Shown here piece by piece: positions 13,565 through 25,778 of a DNA stretch of 64,000 nucleotides. The stretch comes from Anoplopoma fimbria (Eukaryota > Chordata > Actinopteri > Perciformes > Anoplopomatidae). The stretch spans positions 5,890,745 to 5,954,744 of the forward strand of contig NC_072472.1 in assembly GCF_027596085.1 (NCBI RefSeq), written 5' to 3'. Every line of letters begins with the position of its first letter. The stretch's first letter is position 1. Both the position numbers and the translations under genes were made by a program. A model generated the notes under the pieces. It was not told where the DNA came from. It worked only from the letters and a program-made list of their open reading frames with translations, and made no database searches.

Positions 13565-15914
13565 GAGAACCAATGAAGCAGAAAGACAATAAAGCTTTTT
13601 GCTTGATAAGTGTGATGAATCTCCTCTTTTGTTCCTCTTCTTTCTCTTGTTTTATACCAAACCATGCACAGGCGTGCACCAGTTCTTGCTCCATCCAAAG
13701 TGCTTCGTGATACCTTTGGCATTAAAAATGTTCATCCTCCACCCTGGCACTTTTTCCTGACAGATAACCTGAGTTTGGACTCAAACATGGAGGTTCTTGC
13801 CAAAGTGTCTTATTTTACTTTGCTGAAACTGAAGAAAAGTTTTCTGCTGCCCTGTTTCAACATTAGCTATTGTAACATGCAACCAGCTACTTTCAGGCAG
13901 CTCCTCTCCTCATCCTCTGGGGGATTTAGGTCACTGCTTAGGCGACTTTGTTCACCTGCCAGGAGCAAATTGAGAGAATGACACCAGCCGACTACAGGGG
14001 ATTACATTAGAAATAGGATAGTTGGGTTCCTCTACTGTTCTTTCTCCTGCTCTCATGTTAGTGTTTCTGACTCTGTTGCTTTCTCTGATGCAACTTGTTA
14101 TACTAAGTCTGTTTCACTTCATGTTCCTATTTTTCCTGTTCTGTGACATTTAACACAAGTCAGAGACCTCCCAACAACTTTATTTTGTTAATGTTGCCAT
14201 TGGCAAGTTAAGAGATGAGTATTTTAAAACAAAATAGTTGTTCATATTCTTTGTGTTAATTATCTTGTGCAACACAAGTGATGTTTTAAAGCAATACGCA
14301 AAGTAACGGACCAGTAAAAAGATTTTCTTCTTGGATATTTGTGAAAGGTCCTTGGCTCAGAAAATGTAAAAAGCCCCATTAAAAAAATGTAGCAGCAGTC
14401 TCATGAGTAGTGTATTTCAGGAACATTTAACAGGACCGCTGCAACTATTGTGCAGTTTCTGTTTCTCAATAGCAACAACATAGTATTGTGAGATTTGTCT
14501 AGTTTGCCTGGCCTTGTTCCAGGCATCTGCTTATTGCTAGCCTTAGCCTAGCTGCGATGCTAGCTGGCACTACGAAGTGAACAGGCCCGTTGGGAGCGAC
14601 TCAGCTACTGCAGCTCTTGTGTTTGTTACCAGTTGTTCCAGCTACTTGAATGTCAATGTGAATCATTGCAGCTAAACTGGGACTAATGCTAAGAAAACTG
14701 CAGATTTCACACCACCGATGCAACAGCAAGCTCGCATCTGGAGGGAGATAGCGCCTCCAGCAAGCCAGCGCCTGCTGCGAGTTTTCATTTCACCATCAAC
14801 TTGCTTTAAATTGGCAAAATCCTAAATTATGCAGTTGAATTCCAGGCCTTCTTGCTAGTCCCTCCTCTCTGAGTGGATTATTTTCCAAAACTATGGCAGC
14901 TGAGGCTCATGGGTGCCAAAATCACAGAAATACACATCATTTCTCAAAAACATATCTGAAATAATAATGACCCTAACATGAACCTATGATAATGTTACAT
15001 TGGCGACTCTTCATGTTGACAAGAAATCAACAGAATACTCCAAATGAACACATGACACATATAAATATAAATTATTTCTTAAACGCAAAACAATGGAGAA
15101 GATGATTGACTCATATACTGTATATGTGCATATAAACGGAACCTTTAAAAGCTGCCCTTCGCTCAGAACCAAAGCTCACAAATCCTCCAGCTGAATAATA
15201 CAACTTTTGTGTGATATCAATGAAAACCTTCCCTTTGGAGAAATATCAAGTATTTTATCCACAACTGCCGTAGTGACAGGAAGACAGAAAGTCTACAGAG
15301 ACCTCCTCTGCAGGTTTGAATCTACTGAAGAGCTTTGACACCTTTTCTGCTTCACGTAAGGACCGGCTCCTGGCTCTTAGTGGTTTTGTCAAGATGTGAA
15401 GAGGAGTGGGCTGTTTTTTAATCCTCGTACAGACATGTCTAAGCTGGCACGGCATGCAGGAGTGGCCATGGTGTCGGATCCACTTAATTTCTACTCCATT
15501 CATGGTGGTGGTCCTTGAAGGGTGTTCTTGCATGTGAATCTTTGTTAGAACCTATTTAAGCTATTAACGTTAAAATTTGGTGGGTTTTTTATTATTGGTG
15601 AAAGTGAAAAAAAAGAAATCAAGACCACGTTCTGCACAGTGTCAGAAAGACAGATTTCTCAAACGGCCTAATAAACAGGCTACTTCAGAATCATGACTTT
15701 AGTTTACAGGAACTTGTTTGACACAAATCATAGGTAACTTAATGGAACGGAGTCCAATTTGTATACCGAGGATCTTAACAAAGAAACAAACTGTGGGTGC
15801 ATTCACGGTGTAAACTTCTGTCTTATCTTGCTTTCTATCATTTTTTTTTTTGATACAAATGTTAGATGGAAAAATGATCGATAACTGAGCTGTTCTTCCT
15901 CTGACTATTCCCAG

Positions 15915-16038
15915 GCTCGAGTCTCCCACACGCTCCCTACTGATGGAGGCTCCTAAAGGCATCCAGATCCTGGCTGAGGCAGGAGACATCCAGGCTATCT
16001 GCAGGAATGAGCTGCGACTGGAGTCCAAAGACGGAGAG
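15915..16038 (+). CDS. sgcd: delta-sarcoglycan, penultimate coding exon
   Basis: Coding exon with acceptor CCCAG ending at 15914 and donor GTGAGT at 16039. Its first base completes the arginine codon (AG plus G) of the exon at 3375-3447. The remaining 123 bases encode 41 residues, beginning [15 protein letters not shown] and ending [11 protein letters not shown], in phase 0. LESPTRSL is shared by the delta, gamma and zeta sarcoglycans; the [10 protein letters not shown] ending matches delta as I recall it. The segment is extracellular, membrane-distal. The preceding intron is 12,467 bp and the following one 5,314 bp. Reading through the donor would add two codons and then stop (GTG AGT TAA), so intron retention would give a protein without the terminal cysteine cluster. 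Confidence 0.95.
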
Positions 16039-17220
16039 GTGAGTTAATCAGTAGAGAAAATGAACTTTTTTGTTCATTTTGGTGATAATAAAATTGTTCT
16101 TACTGAGTTAAAGAGTAACCAAAACCCAAAACCACTTTTTTTTCAGCTGAAAACTAATGTATATGAACAGAACATTTATTTGTGAAACCAGAACTCAAAA
16201 TATCTCTATTCATTTACCTCTTGTTTTTTTTATCGAGCTTCTCTTATTGTGGTACAAAATCTTTAAAGAGGTTGCTTCCAAAATAAGACACTCATCTTTT
16301 CCTTTCCTTCTTTTCGCTAAAGCTCATCACTAACAGGGAAGACATGTCCGAGTTGTAAAATAATAAAGTTATTATGGCTGAATTCCATTTAGCCACTATA
16401 AATACATATATGTTACCTTTCATTAAGTTGTTTATTTGATGACAAAGCTGTGAAGCAATGCTTCCAAGATGCCTTCGACACAATGACCAAAGCTCCCACT
16501 CTGTGTACTGACAAGTTGAGAAATGAACTTCTTAACTTTCCTTGTCCTCCAGCCATACTGGCTGATGGGGCCCTATCTCAATTCAATATTTCTCCTGTCC
16601 AAACTTATTTTTTAGCAAACAGCGATCCAAACAATGGGTAGCTCCCTCAGCCAACATGGACCAGCATTTAGCTTATTGGCTAGTGGCAGTTTTCCACATA
16701 CTGGCTGTCCACCAGAGTCTCACAGAAAAGCAGGAAAACAGAGAAGTTAATTGTTTTTTTCTTTCTGTTCCCTGCCCATCCTCCCTTCAATCACCAATTC
16801 AGTTTTCTTTGGGTCTTTCATAAGCTTACTTTCTCTTTTCCATCATATTTTACTATTTTCCAGCTTCCTGTCATGTCCTGTCCCCTTCCTCCTTCCTTTG
16901 TCCTACTTTGTGTCTTCAACTTTGCTTATTTACCATCCTTTTGTGCCCTTTTCGCTGATCCACTTATCCTTATGCTGCTTCTTTTATCATTTCCTCCCTG
17001 CTCCTAAAATCCTCCAACCATCCTCTGATTCCTTACACCCATCAGTCCTCACATTAATCACAGTCGGCTGTGCTGATAAAAGGATTTCACACCTTAGGTT
17101 ACACCAGTCATGTCATGTCAGATCTGTTTAAATCAGCGAAGGAGGATTAGTGAGAAGAAAGTGTTTAAAAGTTTCCCACAAAAACATTTCTATACGTTGA
17201 GAAGAGCTCTGATGAGATGA

Positions 17221-17368
17221 ACTTAACATTCTATGCAAACTTAACATTCTATGCAAACAAAAATGTAGAGGCGTTAAGAGCCACAGACACGATTTGTGCA
17301 AGTCCAATTCTGTGAAGAAGCTCTGACAAGAAAAATAAAAGCTAAGCTTTGGAGAGCAGGTGAAGAGA
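17221..17368 (+). repeat. dispersed repeat, copy A, with an 18-bp tandem start
   Basis: The unit ACTTAACATTCTATGCAA is repeated twice (17221-17238 and 17239-17256). From 17239 to 17368 the sequence matches 20091-20211 almost base for base, apart from a 9-base insertion (ATTTGTGCA) and a few substitutions. The two copies share the same orientation within the last sgcd intron. The repeat has no open frame or terminal inverted repeats that I can see. Confidence 0.85.
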
Positions 17369-17574
17369 GACACTGTTTCTGCAAGGTGCCCTTGGAGTCA
17401 GTTCGGTCCAATTAAAAGTAACCACAGTAGCCACGCCCACACCTCATCTCCCTGCAGTTTTCACGGGTGTGTAGTCGAAAGTGTGGCTGTTGAACTCATG
17501 ATGGTCAATTCATATAATTAGAATCACGTTCTCACACTCCATTAGTGTTGCAAATGTCCATTTGTCAAACCCCT

Positions 17575-17686
<112 letters not shown>

Positions 17687-18067
17687 ACATAGGACCCCCT
17701 CGGCACTGCCCAAGCAATTAGAGGCTTTGGTCATTAGACACCCACAAAGGCAGATACAGAAAATATACTCTCACACACACACACACACACAGATACACAC
17801 ATAACTGAAACTCGATTACACACTCTTAATGGGTAACTTCAACCAGTCCAACCAGAGTGGGCAACATGTTTTTTCCACACAATGCACAGCATTGATGCGC
17901 TGCGGTCCACATAAATACACCCAGCTGTGATGCAGTGTGAGGTTCACTCCTTAGACGCCAGTGCAGCAATTATTTTCCCCACTCCAAAATGTTGTGCGTG
18001 CTCTGTAAGGCTTGTCTACACTGGAGGCATTTCAGCCAAGGATGCAACCTCTGGATGTGAAAAAGGA

Positions 18068-18540
18068 GTCTGATTGTATAGAAGTCATTGAAAACGGACC
18101 CTACTTCTCACTTGATTTGTTACATTAGTAAACATTGTATATGAGTTTATGGTGACAATCTCTTTTTTCAAGTCTTCTTCAATGCAACATAATCTGGATT
18201 TCGTAAATGATGGTCCCATTTAGAGTAAAATAGACCCTAAAGCAGGGTATGCTTTACGCCGTGGCTACCTTGTGATTGACAGGTTGCTACCTCGGCGTTG
18301 TCTGGCCTTAGATGTTCGTTTTTTTGTCTTAGATCTTTAACCATTTTATAGTGTGTTTCCATTTCATAACAAGTTTAGTTGTAACATTTTGGTTGTTAAA
18401 AAATCCCAGTACAGAGCTCCATCCTCTTAAGACTCTTCTGTTTCCCATAAAATCAAAATACCAAACTCGAATCTTCAAAGTGGTAGTCAACAAACCGATT
18501 GGTGACGTCATAATGACTACGTCTGCTTTAAGGTCTATGT
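18068..18540 (+). mobile_element. copy of an abundant teleost interspersed repeat
   Basis: Several phrases in order, such as GAGTTTATGGT, TTCAAGTCTTCTTCAA, TGGTCCCATTTAGAGT, AAGCAGGGTATGCTTTA, CGTGGCTACCTTGTGATTGA, CAGGTTGCTACC and GGTGACGTCA, match my memory of a very common fish interspersed repeat. It has no coding capacity. I do not assign a class, because the termini are not clear. The boundaries are approximate. Confidence 0.7.
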
Positions 18541-20090
18541 TAGAGCTTTGTTTTAGTCGTCTGTCTCATAAGAGTCTGGCGGCACAGGTACACTTCTATT
18601 TCCTACAATACAGCTCTCAACACTGGAGGAGGCTGTATAACGGCTGATGTTTCACTTGCACACTTGGGTTGATCGGAACACACTTCAGTGATTAGGTGTA
18701 AATGGGATGACCAACACTCAGCGCTGTGACTGAACTCATCCTGTGTAGACACTGATGGAGGACTGGCACTGCGGACATTGTGTAGACATCAAGATAGCTT
18801 CACTGATTCTTTTTCCCCAAGGTTGTGTGCAGAGTGCTGCATGGGCTTACATCCCCAATGCGCGCAAAGTAGTAAATTCATGGAAAATTAGAAAGCCAAA
18901 AAAAAGAAAAAAGAAAAATTGAAATAAATAAAAAAGTATTGAAAAAACAGTTTAAACTACCGTGGTATTTGTCAATGAAAATCTGAATACCTCTACTTGC
19001 CTCCTCTTTGTGTACTTTTGTCCTTCAGTACAAATAAGCACTCTCTCAGCTTTACACACACATGAAATCATCCAGTGTCTCACACTGTCTGCCCCTTGTG
19101 GTGAAAGATTTGTTCAACAGCAGCTGTCTGAGGTAGTCAGCTGAGACTATGCTTTAAAAGGGTTCCAGGTCATTTGCTGGCGATGCCTCCCAGAGGCGCC
19201 TGGTAATGGCTCCTTTACCTTTTTTTGCTGCTGGAGAGCTCCTCCTCTCCTCGGCCAGTGAGACACCAGTTCTGTACGAGCCCCAGGAGGCCGGTAGGGA
19301 GGAAGGGAGGAGAGCACAGATAGATGGGATTCATGCAGCAGTGGTTCGTGTCTGTGCAGAGGGAGAAAGGCAGTTTGTTCCAATCAATGTGAGGTTGAAG
19401 GGAGTAAAATGAGTGGATGAGTAGCTTTGTGCGAGAATGTGTGTTTGTGGCGGTGTGGCAGAATGAATTTTTCTGGTATTTTGCTCTCTTTTATTCCTCA
19501 TGGGAGACAAGAAGAATGAACCATGAGTCAGCAGGCAGTACATTTTTAAAGGTTTTCAGGTGTACCCTTGTCTTTGTCAACAAACTATTTCAAAATAAAA
19601 TAATGTATGAGTAATTTGCTCAGGACATATCTGACCATGCACAGCTGGTTTCTAGTGTTGTCGTCCTAACATGAATCCCATAGTGAAAATTGGTTTGTGC
19701 CATACATTCTGACTTTTCAAGGTTTTGAGAGACTTACTTTTACCCTTTACCTACATCTCATCTCCTGCTTTAGGGATTCATTTTTCATGATTTTTATTGC
19801 TGACAATCTGGCTTCCCTATCCACGAGATATTTGTCCTTAGAGATGATAACAAGAAGATGCATTCCGGGTGACTTTTCTCGTGGATATTACTCTTCCACT
19901 CGAGATTTCACACTGTGTGCTTCAAATCCAAAACATGACCTTCATCATTCACTCCACTCATGCTATTCTGTCACTGTGCAATGAATGTCTAAAAGAGTTG
20001 GAATACGTATGGATTAGTAAATCTCTAATACACAAGTTCTGATGTCAGAGAAATTGGGTAGATGCAGCTATCGAGTTCAATATCGAGGCT

Positions 20091-20211
20091 ACTTAACATT
20101 CTATGCAAACACAAATGTAGAGGTGTTAAGAGCCACAGACACGAGTCCAATTCTGTGAAGAAGCTCTGACAAGAAGAATAAAAGCTAAGCTTTGGAGAGC
20201 AGGTGAAGAGA
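20091..20211 (+). repeat. dispersed repeat, copy B
   Basis: A 121-bp near-copy of 17239-17368, about 2.85 kb away in the same intron and orientation. It lacks the 9-base ATTTGTGCA segment present in copy A and has only one 18-bp starting unit. It also contains TTAAGAGCCACAGACACGA and AAAGCTAAGCTTTGGAGAGC, shared with copy A. Confidence 0.88.
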
Positions 20212-20810
20212 CTTGCTTTGAGAGCAATTAAAATGAAGAGACTAGAGGGGACCCATGATTCAGCGGGGGTGAGCCGAGCTAAAGATGAATGGGAAAAAGA
20301 TTAGTCTTTTGCCTATAAAGAAAGAAAACGACTAGTCTGAATGAATCCTGACTGTAAGGAGGTCAAACATACTCTACATTATGTGGGGTTGTGATATGAA
20401 CAGGTAAAGGCAGGATATGCAGATGAAGACGTTTATTAAGGAGAGGTGATTTTAGGGAGATTGAAGATATAGCCGGTTTTCTGCCAGAAGTTACACATCC
20501 TGACCATCGACAGAACAGTCCTGTCCGGCTGGCCTCAGTCCAAACACCTTAATTCACCATCAGCCATCAAGAAACTACTTAACTAAGACGTGTCCTTTAA
20601 ACAGCAAGTGGATAGCATGTCCAAAGTCACAATAATTCAACTTAGAAGTATAAAATGCAACCTAATATATCAGACTCTCTGAATCCATTATAAGTGAACT
20701 TTTTACTGGGGGAAAAAAGGAAAAATATTTTATAGTTGACGAATCTTGGTTGCTGCAAGGTGACTTCAGGAAGAGCATAATATTTCTCACTGCAGGACTG
20801 TGTTCATATC

Positions 20811-21112
20811 GAGCTCTTGGAGGTATTGACTCTTATCCCAACTGCTTCTCACTTGGCTGCAAACTACCCCAGTGCTTGCTGAAGGTCATTGTCTGATGGA
20901 GCCAACAGAACCACATCATCTGCATAGAGCAGAGATGCAATTCTGAGATCTTCTAACCGGACACTCACCTCCCCCGAGCTGCACCTTGAGATCCTGTCCA
21001 TGAAAATCACAAACATATTCGGTGACAAGGGACAACCTTGGCGAAGGCCAACACCCTATACTGGTACACTGACACAGCTCTCACTTTTGTTATACAGAAA
21101 GACCAGATGGCT
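20811..21112 (-). mobile_element. decayed non-LTR retrotransposon reverse-transcriptase fragment
   Basis: Read on the minus strand in one frame, the segment gives LRQGCPLSPNMFVIFMDR, then RIASLLYADDVVLLAPS, then QQALG and a short tail ending TSKS. This is the reverse-transcriptase palm region of a LINE; YADD, the catalytic motif, lies at 20915-20926. At least three in-frame stops (TAG after QQALG, TGA after AAK, TAG upstream of the RQGCPLSP block) show it is dead. Only about 100 codons remain, without endonuclease or a 3' tail. The clade (CR1/Rex-like or L2-like) is not assigned. It sits antisense in the last sgcd intron. Confidence 0.9.
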
Positions 21113-21352
21113 AGTAGCAACGACCCCTGTACCCTATATTTCAAAAGTATGGGTTATAAATCTGCTTTGTATTCAATCGGAACACACCTAGCAAGCATGC
21201 GTGTCACCCAAAAATGTCATAGAATCTCTTAAACAACCTGAAAATAGAATTCCACATGGTCAACCTCTTTTTCGCTGCCTATTTCTCCCTCCTCTTACCA
21301 CATGTTTGCCCCCTGTGTCCAATTTCACCAGTTTTCTCTCCCTCTACACCAG

Positions 21353-21538
21353 ATCACTCTGGATGCCCGGAGGATTCGCCTGATGCGGCTGCCTGAGGGG
21401 AAGGCCTCCACCAGCTCCTCGTCCTCCGGGACCAGGCAGACTGTGTACGAGGTTTGCGTTTGTCCCAACGGGAGGCTTTTCCTGTCCCAGGCCGGCACTG
21501 GATCCACCTGCCAGATCAGCAACAATGTCTGCCTCTAG
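21353..21538 (+). CDS. sgcd: delta-sarcoglycan, terminal coding exon with stop codon
   Basis: Terminal exon. It is preceded by a pyrimidine-rich tract (TTTTCTCTCCCTCTACACCAG) whose AG ends at 21352, and it is in phase 0 with the exon at 15915-16038. It encodes 61 residues starting [16 protein letters not shown], then TAG at 21536-21538. Cysteines at exon residues 35, 37, 53 and 60 (CVC, then STC, then VCL) form the C-terminal cysteine cluster shared by sarcoglycans and needed for extracellular disulphides. The end GRLFLSQAG with a final CL is delta-like. The loop before the cluster is [11 protein letters not shown], more serine-rich than I recall for mammalian delta and reminiscent of the zeta paralogue. 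The overall balance still favours delta. Confidence 0.95.
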   Translation: MTLDARRIRLMRLPEGKASTSSSSSGTRQTVYEVCVCPNGRLFLSQAGTGSTCQISNNVCL

Positions 21539-24440
21539 GACTGATACATACAAATATAAATAAAAATACCGATATCCTGAAAGAAAAAAGGGCAAAAACA
21601 GACAGAAGAACACATTTTGCCCGCCACCAGGATTAATAAACAGCAAACACTACACACAAAGACTGCCGGAACTGAGGGAAATATCAACAATCTGTACCTA
21701 TACAGACACACTTATGTATACACATTACAATTACACACTCAGACTGATGTTTAGGCTAAACCGATATGTTTTAACAGGCCAATACCGAAAATTTTGGATT
21801 GAAGCTGCTGACAGCTGATCTTTTGTGCCAATATTTCGATGCTAAAAGATATTTTCTTCCTTAGTTTTCTACGTTTCAGAGCGGAAAACCTTTGAAATCA
21901 GCATTTAGAGCATCACGGGACACTAAAACTCTCCACTGTGTGTCAAACACATCTCTCTAAGCTCTTTATACATACAGCACTGCGGGAGTTATTAGGCTTT
22001 TAAACTGAATTACATGATTGAAAGAAAAAAAGAAATAAAAAAGGTTTCATTGCAGGTTTTCACAACTTTTTTATACAACTGAGGTCATATTTGGAATATA
22101 CATAGGACACTGACTGGATGTTTAATATAAGTAATGACAGTAATGGTAATATATCGGTCCCAACCTAACAGTCATACACAACACTGCTATTTATTAATAG
22201 CGTACACACATACGGCAGATGCACACACTAGCTTAAAGACATACATTCACGCAGTATACATGTGGTATACGTGGTGTACACACACACACACACACACATT
22301 CACACACAAACTGACACTCTATGCTCGTAGGAGCCTTCTGGTAGAAACTGAGATGAAGATCTCCACAGATTTACTAGGAGAGACACTGATCTGTTCCCTT
22401 TCTCCCTCAAGCGCATTTCAGTACGAGAATCACTAGGGTGATCACCCATGGCAACAGGCCCCACCCACTCCCCCTCCCCTTCATTCTCATCCCCTTTTTC
22501 CTCGTCTTCTCTTTTTGTTCTACTCTGATGGTTACCCCAGCTGAGATATCTGAAGGGTTTATACTTTTCCTGTTGTTCATAAGGCATTTTAAAGCCCCAT
22601 AGGAATGCTATAAGCACTTAGTCACAACTATTCAGGATATAAGATGGTGTAATGAACATGAAGACATGTCATGGATGTATTATAAGAACTAGATACCAAA
22701 AAGGCACCCATTTATTTGCTCGGCCGGTACAAAAGCAAAAAAGATTTCCAGTTCAATGGTCTGCTCGGCCATTAGACTTTATTTTGGGATTATGTCACTC
22801 ATGTTCAAATCACTTTTCTAGGTTCTGTGAAAGTTTCTTCCAATATAACACCTTCATGGATTGAAATTGTACAGTGGCCTCTGGGGTGACACCGTTTCCA
22901 GCTCTCTTAATACATCCACTGGACTTTGATATTTTTCTAAGGCGGCCTTTTTAAGGACCACAATTTCAGTCGGAACACATACCAGATCAAGAAGTGTATG
23001 TGCTATATCTGTGTATAAGCGTTAAGTGCTGTGAGTGTGCCAATGTGACAATACATAAACCACCTTTGGAATGAAAAAGGAAAAAAATGATGCGCAGAAC
23101 AGTGTGGAATTTCCAATTTAACTTATACATTTTGGGGTCAAAGTTGATATCAGTTCAGAAGGCAGATAGGACATTTTTCTCTGTTGAAGTCTAAGTCAAC
23201 ATTGCAGTGAAGTTGTTTATGACTAAATTAGCCCACAAAATATTCAGCCCCTTTGGTCTTTGTTACAATCTGTTCAAAGTGTATTATGACAAACTATGAC
23301 TGTTCACATCATATCACAATCACCCAACTGGGATAAACCACTCAAATTAGCTTTCCAGCTAGCAGAAGGTCTTCATGGGGCATAAATTATTAGTTTAGAA
23401 AGTGATAACAACTATTTTGCTAACTTGGATTTTGAAATTTGAATATGTTGTGCTGGAGAGGTGTCGCCAAGTTCTTACACTTCGTGTGATATGATGTGAA
23501 CATGGCACAAGTTCTGCCACACAAACCAATCAACCACTGGTCAGTTTTTTGATTTAATCTTTTGATTTTAATCTGAATAGAAAGCTGTTTTGATTTCATG
23601 TAATGACTGTCAGAGTTCTGCTTTGCACAAAACATATGTCATAAATGTTCAATGTAAGCTGCTTTAACCTCGGCGGTGGTCACCCTACTTGTTTCTTGCA
23701 CTGGGACGTTTTTACAAAAGGACAAACAAACTAACGCGAGCCACTCTGTTGAAAGAGGGGAACTGTGCCTGTGCCTTATGTCGATGCACTTGTGGCAAGA
23801 AGAAGCACATCACACAGACTTTCTTTGGCATCAACGAGTACCATAATCTCTGATTTCAGTTCTGTTTCATCCCAATCACCAATCTCTCCCTTTGTGTGAA
23901 TGCAAAGACCTTCAGCCACATCTTACTGCAGCGACCCCTGCTGCCCTCACCTGACTCTGCAAAAGGATGAGTTGTTTTTTCATTTTCTATTTACCACTTT
24001 AGCTTCCCCCAGTTTGGGATGATGCTCTTCTTACTTTGCTTTTTATCATCATATATTCTGTGTGAAGACACGTATATATTTATTTGTTGTGATTTAAGTG
24101 ACGAACTTATGATCCTGTGGAGTTTAACAGACAGATAACAGCACTGATGGGTGGGATTTCCGCTGCTTATTGCCGACTACTTGGCCGAAAACATTTGCTT
24201 TCTCCAACATGTTATGGTCTCTATGTCTTTGCACACTTGTTTTTCATCCAAACGGGTTCAGATAAAAAAGGCATATTAATGTAAGAACTCTTTTCCTGTA
24301 TTTTAGGAGACCACTTTGGCGAGACCACTTATCACTTGTTTCGTATTTATATGCAATAGCATAGCACTGCAGCACTGCTTCCTAGCTTTATTCAAACTCC
24401 ATTATCATTAACAGTACAACAATAAAAATAAAAAAAGTCC
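21539..24440 (+). other. sgcd: sgcd 3' untranslated region and/or downstream sequence
   Basis: Non-coding sequence following the TAG. AATAAA words occur at 21559-21564 and 21635-21640, and AATAAAAATAAA near 24420. Any of these could be a polyadenylation signal, but the real end needs transcript data. A CA run lies at 22278-22298. No coding frame is recognisable. Confidence 0.5.
21635..21640 (+). promoter_or_regulatory. candidate proximal polyadenylation signal of sgcd
   Basis: AATAAA about 97 bases after the stop codon. A second AATAAA lies at 21559-21564. The context is AT-rich. A downstream GT-rich element is not obvious, so use is uncertain. Confidence 0.3.
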
Positions 24441-25683
24441 TCCAACATTTAAAATAATGTCTGGCAGTGGAGTTTGCAACTGCTAATTTTGATTTATGTT
24501 AGTTGCTATGGTGACAACACATATTTACATTTGTGTACGTAAAGTTGTTGTCGCAGCGGGCCGGGAGGAGAGCAAATGCGGCTCTTGACGGATAATTGGA
24601 TAGTTAGCTAGGTAGCTAGTCATTTTTACGTCTCATTTTCTGTAACCACTGTCACATTAAAGCATGGTGGTAGTAGCAAACTAGCTAACAAGCCAGCTGT
24701 CCGCTAGTTAGCTAGTTAGCTCTCTATGCTTCATAACATTACTCCTCCACTGCTTGTTTAAGCCATTAATTGAGAACCCAAAAACACATGACTTTCAACC
24801 AGCAGACCGCTGTTCATGTCCCGTGTAAAACCAAAAGTCAACATTTCTGCAAGCGTGATACTCAGCAGATATGGAAAGTTATTATGAAATATATTTTTGG
24901 TTCAGAAACATCGACATTCAGCGTATCCATGGTTTGCAGAAACGTACAATGCCAATATTTTTTTCTGCCAACTGGGTTGTTTTAAGATATAAATAACTGA
25001 GTGTGTAAAGACATAGAGATCTTGGCTAACAACTCGCACGAGAAACTCGACCTTTTGTCACAGTGCCTTGTGATTACTCCTGAACACAATCATAGTAGCG
25101 CACTGCATTTATTCATATATTATGTTCTTTAAAGTGTCACATCCTTTTTCAGAGTCAGGTGAACCCACTTTCTCGTTGTCTCTCAGCTTCTCTGTCGCTG
25201 CGTATTAAAGGACTTTCAGAAATATTTCACAACAAAATTGAACCCATCTGATGTATTTTTTATTTAATACATGTACAAAAGATAAATACAAATTTTTGTA
25301 CGGTTGTATTTGTAAATAATGTAAACATAACTGCGTCGGTGCGCGTCAAACAATAAGCACCGACGAAAGACAAACTCTGCTCTTTTGCAAAAAGGAAAGC
25401 CTTTTTTATAATGTACATCACTATGTGTTTTTATAGTAAAAGGGCAGAAAAATATTGTTAAAGGATTCATTGAGTTAGCATGTACAGCAATGTATACAAT
25501 GTTCGCCTGTGGAGAACAAGCTGGTTTTGTTTTTACGCCTTCTCCTTCCTGTACTTGTCTCTCCCGCTGAGCTCAGATGTTTCACACAAACACAAACCTG
25601 CTCTGTTTTTGTTATTTTGTTGTTGTTCTTATTCTGTTGGGCACAAGGTCTTTGCATTCTTTCCAAGTGTGCTATGTGTGCGC

Positions 25684-25684
<1 letters not shown>

Positions 25685-25773
<89 letters not shown>
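25685..25773. repeat. (TG)44 microsatellite
   Basis: Pure TG run of 89 bp, responsible for Cys-Val and Thr-His frames around it. Confidence 0.97.

Positions 25774-25778
<5 letters not shown>

Noticed and set aside
21000..21232. Plus-strand frames of about 60 codons
   Set aside because: Shadows of the minus-strand LINE reverse-transcriptase fragment.
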